From: Acidobacteriota bacterium
GTDB lineage: Bacteria > Acidobacteriota > UBA6911 > JACQSX01
NCBI GenBank assembly: GCA_016199665.1
Contig: JACQGG010000221.1
Location: 1-13,312, forward strand
Direction of reading: 5' to 3'
DNA length: 13,312 bases
In this document: positions 1 through 6,740 of the stretch, piece by piece
How the letters are laid out: each line of letters starts with the position of its first letter
How positions within the stretch are numbered: position 1 is the first letter of the stretch
Program-made: the position numbers and the translations under genes
The notes under the pieces: generated by a model
The model's database searches: none
Told to the model about the DNA's origin: nothing
The model's input: only the letters and a program-made list of their open reading frames with translations

Positions 1-81
1 ACCTATCCAGAGCGGCTCGGACCTCTCCCGTTCCCCGCCCCACAACACAATCCCGCCCGACAACGACTTTCAACCTTTTTG

Positions 82-98
82 ATGGGCCGCAGGCCCAT
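82..98. repeat. Short perfect hairpin, 7-bp arms
   Basis: ATGGGCC at 82-88 and GGCCCAT at 92-98 form a perfect 7-bp inverted repeat around a 3-nt loop. A run of five T lies just before it on the plus strand. On either strand no T run follows the hairpin, so it does not look like a standard intrinsic terminator. Role unknown. Confidence 0.5.
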
Positions 99-107
99 GG
101 ACACTCC

Positions 108-214
108 GTAACCGTCGCGGTTCCGCCACCGCCCAGGTATCAAGCAGGCAATCCATCTCCGAGTCTCGTGGCGCTGACAGTAACCGTCGCGGTCCCGCCG
201 CCGCCTGGGTATCA
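108..214. repeat. Pair of imperfect 35-bp direct repeats
   Basis: Positions 108-142 and 180-214 are near-identical: 31 of 35 bases match, both begin GTAACCGTCGCGGT and both end GGTATCA. They are 72 bp apart, start to start. The four differences are all transitions. The intervening 37 bp are not repeated. With only two units and no cas genes this is not a CRISPR array. It looks like part of a degenerate intergenic repeat family. Confidence 0.6.
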
Positions 215-270
215 TGGGTGGAGTCCTTGGCTGTTACAGCTACTTTCCGGTGCAAGATGACTTTGACCGC

Positions 271-346
271 CACCGCCGAGACGCAGAGTTCGCAGAGAAT
301 ACGCGGAGAACAATGCCTCTGCGCTCTCGGCGCCTCCGCGGTGATC
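271..346. repeat. CGCAGAG-rich hairpin repeat, copy A
   Basis: The left half is purine-rich and built on CGCAGAG-like units (282-288 and 291-297). The right half is pyrimidine-rich with the complementary CTCTGCG (317-323). The outer ends CACCGC (271-276) and GCGGTG (338-343) are exactly complementary, so the whole can fold as a long imperfect hairpin. A related copy lies at 1404-1553, and the two flank the ACMSD-like gene. Similar CGCAGAG repeats are known as dispersed intergenic elements in several bacterial groups. I see no transposase with it here. Confidence 0.65.
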
Positions 347-377
347 TCAAAAAAGTGATTCTTGCGCCGCAAAGGGG

Positions 378-1388
378 CTAGTTTGCCTGCAGCTTGAGCA
401 GGCGGCGGGCGTTTCCCTGGTAGATCTGCTCCCTTTCCTCCCGGCTGATCTGCAGCTTGTCGATGACCCGGATGGTTTCGCGAATGTAGAGGCCATCTTC
501 CGGATCGAACGGGTAATCGGAAGCAAACAGCACGTGATCGGCGCCAAAGAAGTCCAGCCCGCATTTTGTCGCCGACAGGGAGCCAAACAGCGCCGTGTCG
601 GCATAGAACATCTTGAAATATTCCAGAGGCCGCTTCTTCATCGACTTCCGCAAGCCGGCGTAGTCCTCCTCGGAACTGCGCTTGCCGAGTTGATCCCAGC
701 CGTAACCCACCCTTCCTTCAAAATAAGGAGCCATGGCGCCCATGTGATGCGTGATGACCTTTAGATTGGGAAGCCGGTCGAACAGCCCGGAGAAAACCAT
801 CCGCGCCATGGCGGCGCTGGTTTCGTAGGGCCATCCGAAGGCCCACCAGATTTCATATTTTGACTTCTCCTCAGAGAGATAGTCCGGGAAATTGGCGCCG
901 CGCGCCGGGTGAAGCCAGAGGGGCAGGTCATAGCCGGCCATCCCTTCAAATATTGAAGCAAATGCCGGTTCGTCAAGCGGCCTGCCGGCGGCATTGGAAA
1001 ACAACTGAACGCCCCGGGCGCCGAGTTCTTTGATGGCGCGGTGCATCTCGCCGGCGGCCGCCTCCGGATCGTTCATGGGAAGCGAGGCGACAAATCCAAT
1101 GAAACGGTCCGGGTGGCGCTCGACCAGCTCCGCCATCCCGTCATTGGCCATTTTCGCCAGCAGGGGGGAGGTCTCGGGTCCCGCCAGCACTTCCAGCGGA
1201 GGCGATGCCAGGGAAAGAACCTGGCAGTACTCTCCGAACTTGTCCATCATCCTGAATCTTGCATTGAGATCGACCAGAGTCGGTACGTTGCGCACCCGCT
1301 TTCCCATATCCTTGTGGCCGGGTGCGACTTCCATCATCGTCTTGAAGAACCGTTCCGGGAAAATGTGGTTGAAGACGTCAATTTTCAT
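378..1388 (-). CDS. ACMSD-type amidohydrolase/decarboxylase
   Basis: This 336-residue protein has the layout of the amidohydrolase_2 family (ACMSD, gamma-resorcylate and 5-carboxyvanillate decarboxylase relatives), metal-dependent TIM-barrel enzymes that usually decarboxylate or hydrolyse aromatic or unsaturated acids in the cytoplasm. Visible motifs are DVFNHIFP (residues 4-11), WLHP (H160), ITHHMG (H214/H215) and FASDYPFD (D291). The first motif is odd: where ACMSD has HxH, this protein has F6-N-H8, so one usual metal ligand is absent. There is no signal peptide. The ATG is preceded by GAGGGAG about 8 bases upstream. It is the last gene of a same-direction cluster with a CoA ligase-like gene 224 bp upstream, separated by a repeat-filled gap. 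Family assignment is firm. Substrate, and decarboxylase versus hydrolase, are not known. Confidence 0.88.
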   Translation of the reverse strand: MKIDVFNHIFPERFFKTMMEVAPGHKDMGKRVRNVPTLVDLNARFRMMDKFGEYCQVLSLASPPLEVLAGPETSPLLAKMANDGMAELVERHPDRFIGFVASLPMNDPEAAAGEMHRAIKELGARGVQLFSNAAGRPLDEPAFASIFEGMAGYDLPLWLHPARGANFPDYLSEEKSKYEIWWAFGWPYETSAAMARMVFSGLFDRLPNLKVITHHMGAMAPYFEGRVGYGWDQLGKRSSEEDYAGLRKSMKKRPLEYFKMFYADTALFGSLSATKCGLDFFGADHVLFASDYPFDPEDGLYIRETIRVIDKLQISREEREQIYQGNARRLLKLQAN

Positions 1389-1403
1389 TGCTATTGCTCC
1401 CTC

Positions 1404-1553
1404 AACGCAGAGACGCAGAGGTCGCAGAGAATGCGCGGAGGTTTTTTCTCTGAGCCGCCTCTGCGTCCTCCGCGACGCGGATCATGGATCATGGATTATA
1501 GAGGATGGATTATAGATCATGGATAGTCTGTTTCCTCTGCGGCGCCTCGGCGG
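1404..1553. repeat. Composite CGCAGAG repeat, copy B
   Basis: ACGCAGAG units at 1404-1440 face the complementary CCTCTGCGTCCTCCGCG at about 1458-1474, and a second pyrimidine-rich arm, CCTCTGCGGCGCCTCGGCGG, lies at 1534-1553. Between the arms is a separate short-unit repeat (1479-1524). It fills the gap between the CoA-ligase-like and ACMSD-like genes and resembles copy A at 271-346. It could fold in mRNA and change the relative expression of the last gene, which is inference only. Confidence 0.65.
1479..1524. repeat. Short GGATCAT/GGATTATA tandem repeat
   Basis: About 46 bp made of imperfect 8 to 10-base units: GGATCAT twice, then GGATTATAGA twice, then GATCATGGAT. It is AT-richer than its surroundings and lies inside the composite repeat. 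Such microsatellite-like tracts vary in copy number by replication slippage. No gene overlaps it. Confidence 0.6.
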
Positions 1554-1612
1554 TCAATAAACTCGCCGACACGGCCAGAACCCAGTCGCTCCAGCCTTCT
1601 GGAGAGCCACCC

Positions 1613-2941
1613 TCAGACCCCGGCGGCGCGCACCTTGATTCTCCGCGCTTTGAGCTCGTAACGGGGAAGAGATCCCTTTTCGGCAATGGAAACCCGCGCG
1701 CGTATCCCCAGTTGCGCTCTGACCTTGTTTTGAACCAAAGCTGCCAGCGGGTCGGCATCGGGGCTGAGACCCGCCTTGAGCTCTATTCGAATCACCAGTT
1801 CGTCCATGTGGCGTTCTTTGAAAACCTCGATTTCAAATTCTTCTATTTCGGGAAATCCCCGCAGGACATTTTCCACGCCCGACGGGAACACATTGACGCC
1901 CCGGACTGTGATCATGTCGTCGACTCGACCCAGGACTCCCCCCATGGCTCTCCTGAAGGTCCGGCCGCAAGCACACTTGTCGCTGTTGAGGCGAACCCGA
2001 TCCCCCGTCCGGTACCGGATCAGGGGCATCCCGATCCGGCCCAGATTGCTGATGACCAGCTCTCCCTGTTCCCCGTCACCGACCGGGCGCCCGGTCGCCG
2101 GTTCGACGACCTCAAAGATGAACTCGCCTTCGTTCAGGTGAACCCCTCCCGTCTGCAACGCGCATTCAAAGCCGTAGGCTCCGACTTCCGTCATGCCGGG
2201 GTGATCGTAGCATTTGGCTCCCCACAATTCCTCTATCCTCTGTTTTGTCGCGGGAATGCTGGCGCCCGGCTCCCCGGCATTTATGGTGAGTCTGACGGAG
2301 CTCTGTCTGAGGTCCACCCCCCCCATCTGGCCGGCCACTTCCCCGAGCCGCAGGGCATAGGTGGGAGTGCAGACCAGGACGGTCGCTTTATTTTCCAATA
2401 TGGAAAGCACCCGTTGTTCTGAACTCTGGCCGCCCCCGGCCAGCACCAGGTTGCCCAGCTTCTGAGCGCCTTCAAAAGCGGTCCAAAAGCCTATGAACGG
2501 GCCAAAGGAGAAGGCGACAAACACCTTGTCATCCGCTCTGACTCCAACGCCGCGATAGATATAAGCCCAGCATTCCATCCACCATCGCCAGCAGGCGCGG
2601 GTGTCGAGCCATTTGAGCGGTTTCCCGGTGGTGGCGGAGGTCTGGTGCATCCGGATGAAGCGGGACGGATTAACCGTCAGGTTCGTGCCAAACGGCGGAT
2701 GCTCAAGCTGATCCTGCACCAGTTCCGATTTCAGGGTGAAGGGAAACGCGGCGAAGTTCCGGTATTTTACCTGCTCCGGGCGGAGTCCGGCGGAGGCGAA
2801 TTTCCTCTGGTAGAACTTATTGCTGGACAGGATCCGGCGGGCCTGTTCATCGAATTTCCTGGCCTGAAGCCGCCGGATCGCAGAAGCCGTCGCGGTCTCG
2901 ATGCTGCTGCGGTGGTAAATGACTTCGTTTCCTTTGGGCAT
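1613..2941 (-). CDS. Phenylacetate-CoA ligase-like adenylating enzyme
   Basis: The 442 residues match the size and motif order of PaaK-type aryl-CoA ligases, cytoplasmic enzymes that adenylate a carboxylic acid with ATP and transfer it to CoA. Seen in order: P-loop-like TSATTGKPL (101-109, Ala where TSGTTG is usual), TINAGEPGASIP (219-230), YDHPGMTEVG (245-254), RYRTGD (309-314), a CACG pair (323-326), GRVDDMITVRGVNVFPS (338-354) and the C-terminal PRYELKARR (426-434) carrying the expected catalytic Lys. No domain appears missing. The start follows the permease stop by 40 bp and has no clear ribosome binding site, so translational coupling is possible. The gene contains a G8 tract encoding Met-Gly-Gly-Val (2317-2324). 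Its place between a permease and two decarboxylase-type genes suggests activation of an imported acid. The acid is unknown, and phenylacetate itself is not implied. Confidence 0.9.
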   Translation of the reverse strand: MPKGNEVIYHRSSIETATASAIRRLQARKFDEQARRILSSNKFYQRKFASAGLRPEQVKYRNFAAFPFTLKSELVQDQLEHPPFGTNLTVNPSRFIRMHQTSATTGKPLKWLDTRACWRWWMECWAYIYRGVGVRADDKVFVAFSFGPFIGFWTAFEGAQKLGNLVLAGGGQSSEQRVLSILENKATVLVCTPTYALRLGEVAGQMGGVDLRQSSVRLTINAGEPGASIPATKQRIEELWGAKCYDHPGMTEVGAYGFECALQTGGVHLNEGEFIFEVVEPATGRPVGDGEQGELVISNLGRIGMPLIRYRTGDRVRLNSDKCACGRTFRRAMGGVLGRVDDMITVRGVNVFPSGVENVLRGFPEIEEFEIEVFKERHMDELVIRIELKAGLSPDADPLAALVQNKVRAQLGIRARVSIAEKGSLPRYELKARRIKVRAAGV

Positions 2942-2981
2942 GGCGCCGGCCGCTTGACGAAATCTGAGGTCCCGCTCCTGG

Positions 2982-4421
2982 CTATCCGATTCCGATCAAG
3001 GGCCAGTAGTATGGCACCACAAGAAGCAGGAGAATCGATTCCGCGATCAGGAAGAAGAGGCCGATCTTGAAAACATCCCGGGCCTCAAAGGATCCAAATG
3101 AATATCCTGCGATCAACACCAGAGACTGATAGATGAACAGCTTGCCTCCGGTGGCGAAGCTCCACACCATCCCCATGGCCAGGGGATCCAATTCGTTCTT
3201 GAGGGCAAAGTTCATCACCAGGGGCATAGAGATTGCGACCATCGAGGTCTCTGAGGCCAGGACCAGATGCGCCACAAAGGCGGACCAGTAAAGAACGACC
3301 GTGGACTGCAGGACATTATGGACATAGGGGGCCATGAACTGGAACAAAACATCCGTTACCACGTCCAGTGCCTTTGTGTCGCGCATGGCTTCCGCCATGC
3401 TGATGGCTGCACCCATGAAAATGACGATGAAGAAGTTGACTTTTTTCGCCTCCTCGGCGCGCAAGACTCCAATGCGTGGAAGTGTGGCTCCCAGGCCGGT
3501 TCCCAACCCGATCACAGCCGGGCTGATATGATGCAAAAAGTCCGTCGCCCAGAGCGAAAGAGCCACCAGGGCCCAAAATGCGGCCCTTTTCTCCCTCGCA
3601 GACCACGGGCCCAAAGCCGCAAGCTGTTGTCGCAGGAAAATCTTGCCTCCCGGCAACTCGTTCTTTTCGGGAGGATAGAGGCGAAGCATAAGCCACCACG
3701 CAGCCAGAATATTGATTACGTCGAGAGGCAGGTAGGCGATAAACCAATGGCTCCAATAGACGGGCACGTGGCCGAATTTCTCAATGAGGGACCGTGCCAA
3801 TATGGAGGGCGTGCTGGCAATGATACTCTTGTCAAACAGCGTAGCCGAGAAAGTGATGGCCAAGATCATCGCCTTGGCCACATTGCTCTTCTTGTCGAGT
3901 CCAAAGCTGGCCACCACGCCGAGCACTATCGTGCCTAGCAGGATCACCCGCGGAGGCCCGGCAGGAATCATAAAGGTCATTAAGAAATCAGTGAGAATGA
4001 ACCCAAGCAGGATGCGGGGGTAGGAGGTGCCGATATGCGACAGGATGGTGTAGGCAAGCCGCCTGGCCAATCCGCTCTCGGTGACCATTGCCCCGACAAA
4101 CAATGCGCCCAGCAGGAACCAGGGATTTTCACTGCTGAAACCCCGAAAGGCTATGTCCGCAGGCACGACCTTCAGGGCCCAGAACAGCCAGCACCCGATC
4201 AAGCCGGTCATGGCGTGCGGAGTCACCTCGACGATCCAAAAAATGACCATGAACGCAACAATCGCCAATCCGTGTTGCGCCCGCGGCTGCAGACCGAGGG
4301 GCGCAAACCAGAGAACCAGAAAGGCGAGGATCCCGATTGCGGCTCCGACAATTTTCATTCGAGGAAATGGCTCTGAATGTTCCATGTCACGACTCGCCGC
4401 CGGGCCCGCCGGAGTTATCAT
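2982..4421 (-). CDS. SLC13/DASS-type anion permease, divergent
   Basis: A 479-residue integral membrane protein with about 11 to 13 hydrophobic segments (for example 24-41, 51-66, 72-87, 101-115, 137-155, 160-174, 225-247, 328-345, 372-390, 452-472). The pattern fits the divalent anion:Na+ symporter superfamily, which imports di- and tricarboxylates or sulfate. Canonical members carry two SNT motifs whose Asn residues help bind Na+ and substrate. Here the second reads SET (390-392) with the following Pro400 at the right spacing, and the first region reads TDF (144-146). So both Asn positions look acidic. The ATG at 4421 has AGGGGA about 6 bases upstream; Met13 and Met22 are alternatives with weaker sites. 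It follows the UbiD-like gene after a 247-bp gap holding an inverted-repeat element, and precedes the CoA ligase by 40 bp. Import of a carboxylate is inferred. Confidence 0.85.
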   Translation of the reverse strand: MITPAGPAASRDMEHSEPFPRMKIVGAAIGILAFLVLWFAPLGLQPRAQHGLAIVAFMVIFWIVEVTPHAMTGLIGCWLFWALKVVPADIAFRGFSSENPWFLLGALFVGAMVTESGLARRLAYTILSHIGTSYPRILLGFILTDFLMTFMIPAGPPRVILLGTIVLGVVASFGLDKKSNVAKAMILAITFSATLFDKSIIASTPSILARSLIEKFGHVPVYWSHWFIAYLPLDVINILAAWWLMLRLYPPEKNELPGGKIFLRQQLAALGPWSAREKRAAFWALVALSLWATDFLHHISPAVIGLGTGLGATLPRIGVLRAEEAKKVNFFIVIFMGAAISMAEAMRDTKALDVVTDVLFQFMAPYVHNVLQSTVVLYWSAFVAHLVLASETSMVAISMPLVMNFALKNELDPLAMGMVWSFATGGKLFIYQSLVLIAGYSFGSFEARDVFKIGLFFLIAESILLLLVVPYYWPLIGIG

Positions 4422-4668
4422 GAATTATCCCCTGTTTATTTGGCGCACATACTAAAGCTGCGCCGTCGATTAGGCAACGAAAAAAACAGCCGGGGAAATT
4501 CAGAACCGCGCGCAGGTGAAAAAATCGGGGACAGCCCCGGCGAGCCGGAAGGAAATTGCCGTCAATCCTAAGGCTCCGCAAAGGCTCTTGGGACAGTCCC
4601 CGATTTTTTCACACAGACTCTCAACCGGTCCCGATCGCCGCGCAGGCAGGTCCAGGCGGTGAGACTTT
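4422..4668. other. Gap between UbiD-like and permease genes
   Basis: This 247-bp gap within the minus-strand cluster holds no convincing gene. The short reading frames crossing it are low-complexity and overlap the repeat. Its main content is the 97-bp inverted-repeat element at 4516-4612. The permease ribosome binding site lies at its left end. Confidence 0.55.
4516..4612. repeat. 97-bp element with 17-bp perfect terminal inverted repeats
   Basis: GTGAAAAAATCGGGGAC at 4516-4532 is exactly repeated in inverted orientation at 4596-4612. Just inside, each arm has its own small palindrome (GGGGACAGCCCC and GGGACAGTCCC), and further partial complementarity continues inward. This is the look of a REP/MITE-type mobile repeat, and GGGGACAGTCCCC-type repeats are often linked to IS200-like REP transposases in other genomes. 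No transposase is present. On either strand the stem ends in a run of six T after GC-rich sequence, so it could also act as a two-way intrinsic terminator or attenuator between the UbiD-like and permease genes. Confidence 0.8.
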
Positions 4669-6243
4669 TCACCGAGCCGGTTCCAGATCCCTCGTTTTTA
4701 GCGTTTCGAAGGTCGACACCGTGGGCGGATCAAAGCCCAGGCCGTATTCGGCCCAACGGGAAATCACTTTCTCGTAGACCTTTGGATCCAGTCGCGTGCG
4801 GCGTGAAAAGGCGGCGAGGTTTCGGTGCTCGATGCACGCGTTAACCAGCGCTTTGGAACCGTAGGGCCGTTTTTCCGGGGGATTCTGAGTGGGATCCAGC
4901 CATGTGGACCAGGTCTCCCGCAGGATATCGACGTCTTCGACCGGGTTACAACGGGTCGCCATTGCCCAAAGGACCTCGTTTATGTCCGTGGGGTCGACAT
5001 CCTCATCCACCGCCACAATCCACTTGCTGTAATACGCGCCCGCAGGGCATTGGGCAACCAGAGCCAGCACCTGCGGAGCATGGCCGGCATAACGCTGCTG
5101 CATGGAGACCACCGTCATACCGAAGCCGCCTGCCGCCGCGGGGTGAGCGTAGACGCCCTTGATGCCGGGCACTCCCAGGCGGTCCAGATCGTCCCACACG
5201 CGCGCCGACCGCATCACGGCGTACAGCAGCCCGCACTCGTTGGAGGCCCAGTAGTCGGCCATCAAAGCGGCGGTGGTGATGGGCCGGTTGCGGAAATGAA
5301 CCGCCTTGACCTCCACCAGCGGTGCGAGATCTTCTGGCCGGCCGTAGTAACCGGTGAATTCTCCGAATGGACCTTCCATGCGCGTGGAGCCCGGATGGGT
5401 TATTCCTTCCATGACGATCTCGGCCCTGGCCGGGATCATCAGGCCGGTTGCCTTCCCGTCAACCAGTTCGATGGGCGCCCCTTTGAGTCCTCCCGAGTAG
5501 GGAAACTCGGACTCGGTCTTGGGAAGTGTCAGCCCTGAAACCATGAACAAGGCCGGTTCCACACCCCAAACCGCAGCCACCTCACAGGGCTTTCCCTGCT
5601 GCCACCACCCGTCGATATGCAGGCGGGCATCCTTGCCGGGCGACAGATACAAACCGACATGATTCTTGTCGTGAACCATCATTCGATACGTGCCGACATT
5701 GAGGTGTCCTTTTTCAGGATCGCGAGTGATCACAGCGTCTGCGGTCCCAATGTACCGCCCCCCGTCCAAAGGCCAGTGCCGCGGCACCGGAAATCGCCAT
5801 AGATCCACGGCGTCGCCCACCATTGAGTTTTCAAATACCGGAGCATCTCCGGCGGATACTTTCTTCGGGGGAACCGGTCTCTTCAGACGGACCCCTGCGG
5901 CGCGGATCAGCGTCTTCAGATCAATGTCTCTCGGTATTCCCATGGCGGTGGCAAAACGGCGCACACTGGATCCCAGCGAATTCCACAGGACCGGGGTTTT
6001 ATATCCGCGCACATTCTCAAACAAAAGCGCGGGCGCCCCGACTTTTCGGTGGGCAACATAAACCAGGGCCGCCATTTCCATGTCCCAATCAACTTCAGCT
6101 TGTATCCGATGCAGTTCACCGAGTTCTTCCAACTGGCGACAGTACTCCCTTAGATCCCTGGGCCCCTGTCCCTCCAGCAAACTCATTTCAGTCTCCTCGA
6201 TATGCGCGGCGGGAGACGCCGGCGACACCGCCATTTCCTCCAT
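4669..6243 (-). CDS. UbiD-family prenyl-FMN decarboxylase
   Basis: A 524-residue cytoplasmic enzyme of the UbiD family, which uses prenylated FMN to add or remove CO2 on aromatic or alpha,beta-unsaturated acids. It opens with DLREYCRQLEELGELHRI (30-47), typical of the family. NVGTYRMMV holds R187, and EGPFGEFTGYYG holds E290 and E295, spaced like the catalytic Arg-Glu-Glu set. Length is normal. The ATG at 6243 has a strong AGGAGGAGAAGG site, while Met20 (6186) also has GAGGAG upstream and starts nearer the conserved region, so the true start is open. It is the first gene of the minus-strand cluster, facing the receptor gene across a divergent region. The UbiX-type cofactor enzyme is not in the window. 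Alternatives within the family include non-aromatic decarboxylases; the reaction is not defined. Confidence 0.92.
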   Translation of the reverse strand: MEEMAVSPASPAAHIEETEMSLLEGQGPRDLREYCRQLEELGELHRIQAEVDWDMEMAALVYVAHRKVGAPALLFENVRGYKTPVLWNSLGSSVRRFATAMGIPRDIDLKTLIRAAGVRLKRPVPPKKVSAGDAPVFENSMVGDAVDLWRFPVPRHWPLDGGRYIGTADAVITRDPEKGHLNVGTYRMMVHDKNHVGLYLSPGKDARLHIDGWWQQGKPCEVAAVWGVEPALFMVSGLTLPKTESEFPYSGGLKGAPIELVDGKATGLMIPARAEIVMEGITHPGSTRMEGPFGEFTGYYGRPEDLAPLVEVKAVHFRNRPITTAALMADYWASNECGLLYAVMRSARVWDDLDRLGVPGIKGVYAHPAAAGGFGMTVVSMQQRYAGHAPQVLALVAQCPAGAYYSKWIVAVDEDVDPTDINEVLWAMATRCNPVEDVDILRETWSTWLDPTQNPPEKRPYGSKALVNACIEHRNLAAFSRRTRLDPKVYEKVISRWAEYGLGFDPPTVSTFETLKTRDLEPAR

Positions 6244-6344
6244 TTCCTTCTCCTCCTAAATTAGGTTTGTTGTTCCATCAAAGTTGCGACGATACTCACC
6301 CCTGGCCGACCCAAACTGAGGTCCACCGGGTTGTCGCGGATGGG

Positions 6345-6372
6345 AGGATAGACTAACGCAATCTTCAATCAA
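6345..6372 (-). promoter_or_regulatory. Possible leftward promoter for the UbiD-like cluster
   Basis: Read on the minus strand: TTGATT (6372-6367), a 16-base spacer, then TATCCT (6350-6345). Each box matches four of six consensus bases. It would start a transcript roughly 95 bases before the UbiD-like ATG. The call is weak and rests only on box similarity and position. Confidence 0.3.
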
Positions 6373-6382
6373 TTGCCAGCGT

Positions 6383-6413
6383 CTTTTGACTCCCTTTTGA
6401 CTTCCCTTTGAGT
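6383..6413. promoter_or_regulatory. Three phased CTTTTGACT-like repeats, possible operator
   Basis: CTTTTGACT occurs exactly at 6383-6391 and 6394-6402, followed by CTTTGAGT at 6406-6413, so the units are spaced 11 to 12 bases, about one helical turn. They lie just upstream of the weak leftward promoter, where an activator would bind. No regulator gene is in the window. Function is inferred. Confidence 0.4.
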
Positions 6414-6531
6414 GCAGGATGAAGGGGCAGATCGGCGGAGAACTCGACCTGGGACCGACGATGCTGGAACCTTCCGCGCGCAGCGCCTTTTACTTTTGAG
6501 AGCAGCCCGGCGTCACTCTCGCGGTTTTTCC

Positions 6532-6562
6532 TTGACATGCCTGTTTGAAATCAGACGATAAT
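6532..6562 (+). promoter_or_regulatory. Rightward sigma70-like promoter for the receptor gene
   Basis: A perfect TTGACA (6532-6537) is followed after 19 bases by GATAAT (6557-6562), five of six to consensus. The spacing is a little long; an overlapping ACGATA at 17 bases is a poorer match. Transcription would begin near 6569, leaving a leader of about 170 bases before the receptor ATG at 6741. The transcript could run through the downstream exported genes. Confidence 0.5.
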
Positions 6563-6610
6563 AGGTTTATCTGAATTGATTACCGATATTTCTTTGTCCG
6601 TGCCTGTGGG

Positions 6611-6735
6611 GGAGGGACATATGTATTGGAGACGAAGCCAGGTTTGCGGATTGTGCTCTGACAATGCGCAATCCCTGCGGAATGGTGCGACAGTTCGGGG
6701 GTTGTTCGCCTCGGGCCATGGGAAGTTTCAGGAGA
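6611..6735 (+). promoter_or_regulatory. Two in-frame ribosome binding sites for the receptor gene
   Basis: GGAGGG at 6611-6616 lies 4 bases before ATG 6621, and AGGAGA at 6730-6735 lies 5 bases before ATG 6741. Both ATGs are in the same open frame. The second gives a normal signal peptide at the N-terminus, so I chose it. The first would put 40 extra residues before the signal sequence. Confidence 0.5.
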
Positions 6736-6740
6736 CGAAC

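Larger units (their letters stand above)
1..377. other. Gene-free left edge with repeats
   Basis: I see no credible gene here. The reading frames that cross it have no recognisable protein features and no good ribosome binding site. It holds a short perfect hairpin (82-98), two imperfect 35-bp direct repeats (108-142 and 180-214) and one copy of a CGCAGAG-rich hairpin repeat (271-346). The end of the minus-strand ACMSD-like gene lies just to the right, so this is the downstream region of that cluster. Confidence 0.6.
6244..6740. promoter_or_regulatory. Divergent intergenic region
   Basis: This region lies between the UbiD-like gene (left) and the receptor gene (right), and drives both directions. 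It contains a good rightward promoter candidate (6532-6562), a weaker leftward candidate (6345-6372), repeated CTTTTGACT units (6383-6413) and two ribosome binding sites in one frame (6611-6616 and 6730-6735). I see no small gene or known riboswitch. About 6415-6530 shows nothing I recognise. Confidence 0.55.

Noticed and set aside
82..98. Intrinsic terminator for the minus-strand cluster
   Set aside because: On the minus strand the hairpin is followed by an A run, not a T run, and it lies about 280 bases past the last stop codon.
108..214. Possible CRISPR remnant
   Set aside because: Only two imperfect units with one spacer, no leader and no cas gene.
1505..2422. Plus-strand open frame of 305 codons
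   Set aside because: It lies opposite the CoA-ligase-like gene, starts within a simple repeat and shows no domain; it is a GC-rich antisense shadow.
4387..4581. 64-codon minus-strand frame before the permease
   Set aside because: It overlaps the inverted-repeat element and the permease start and has no protein features.
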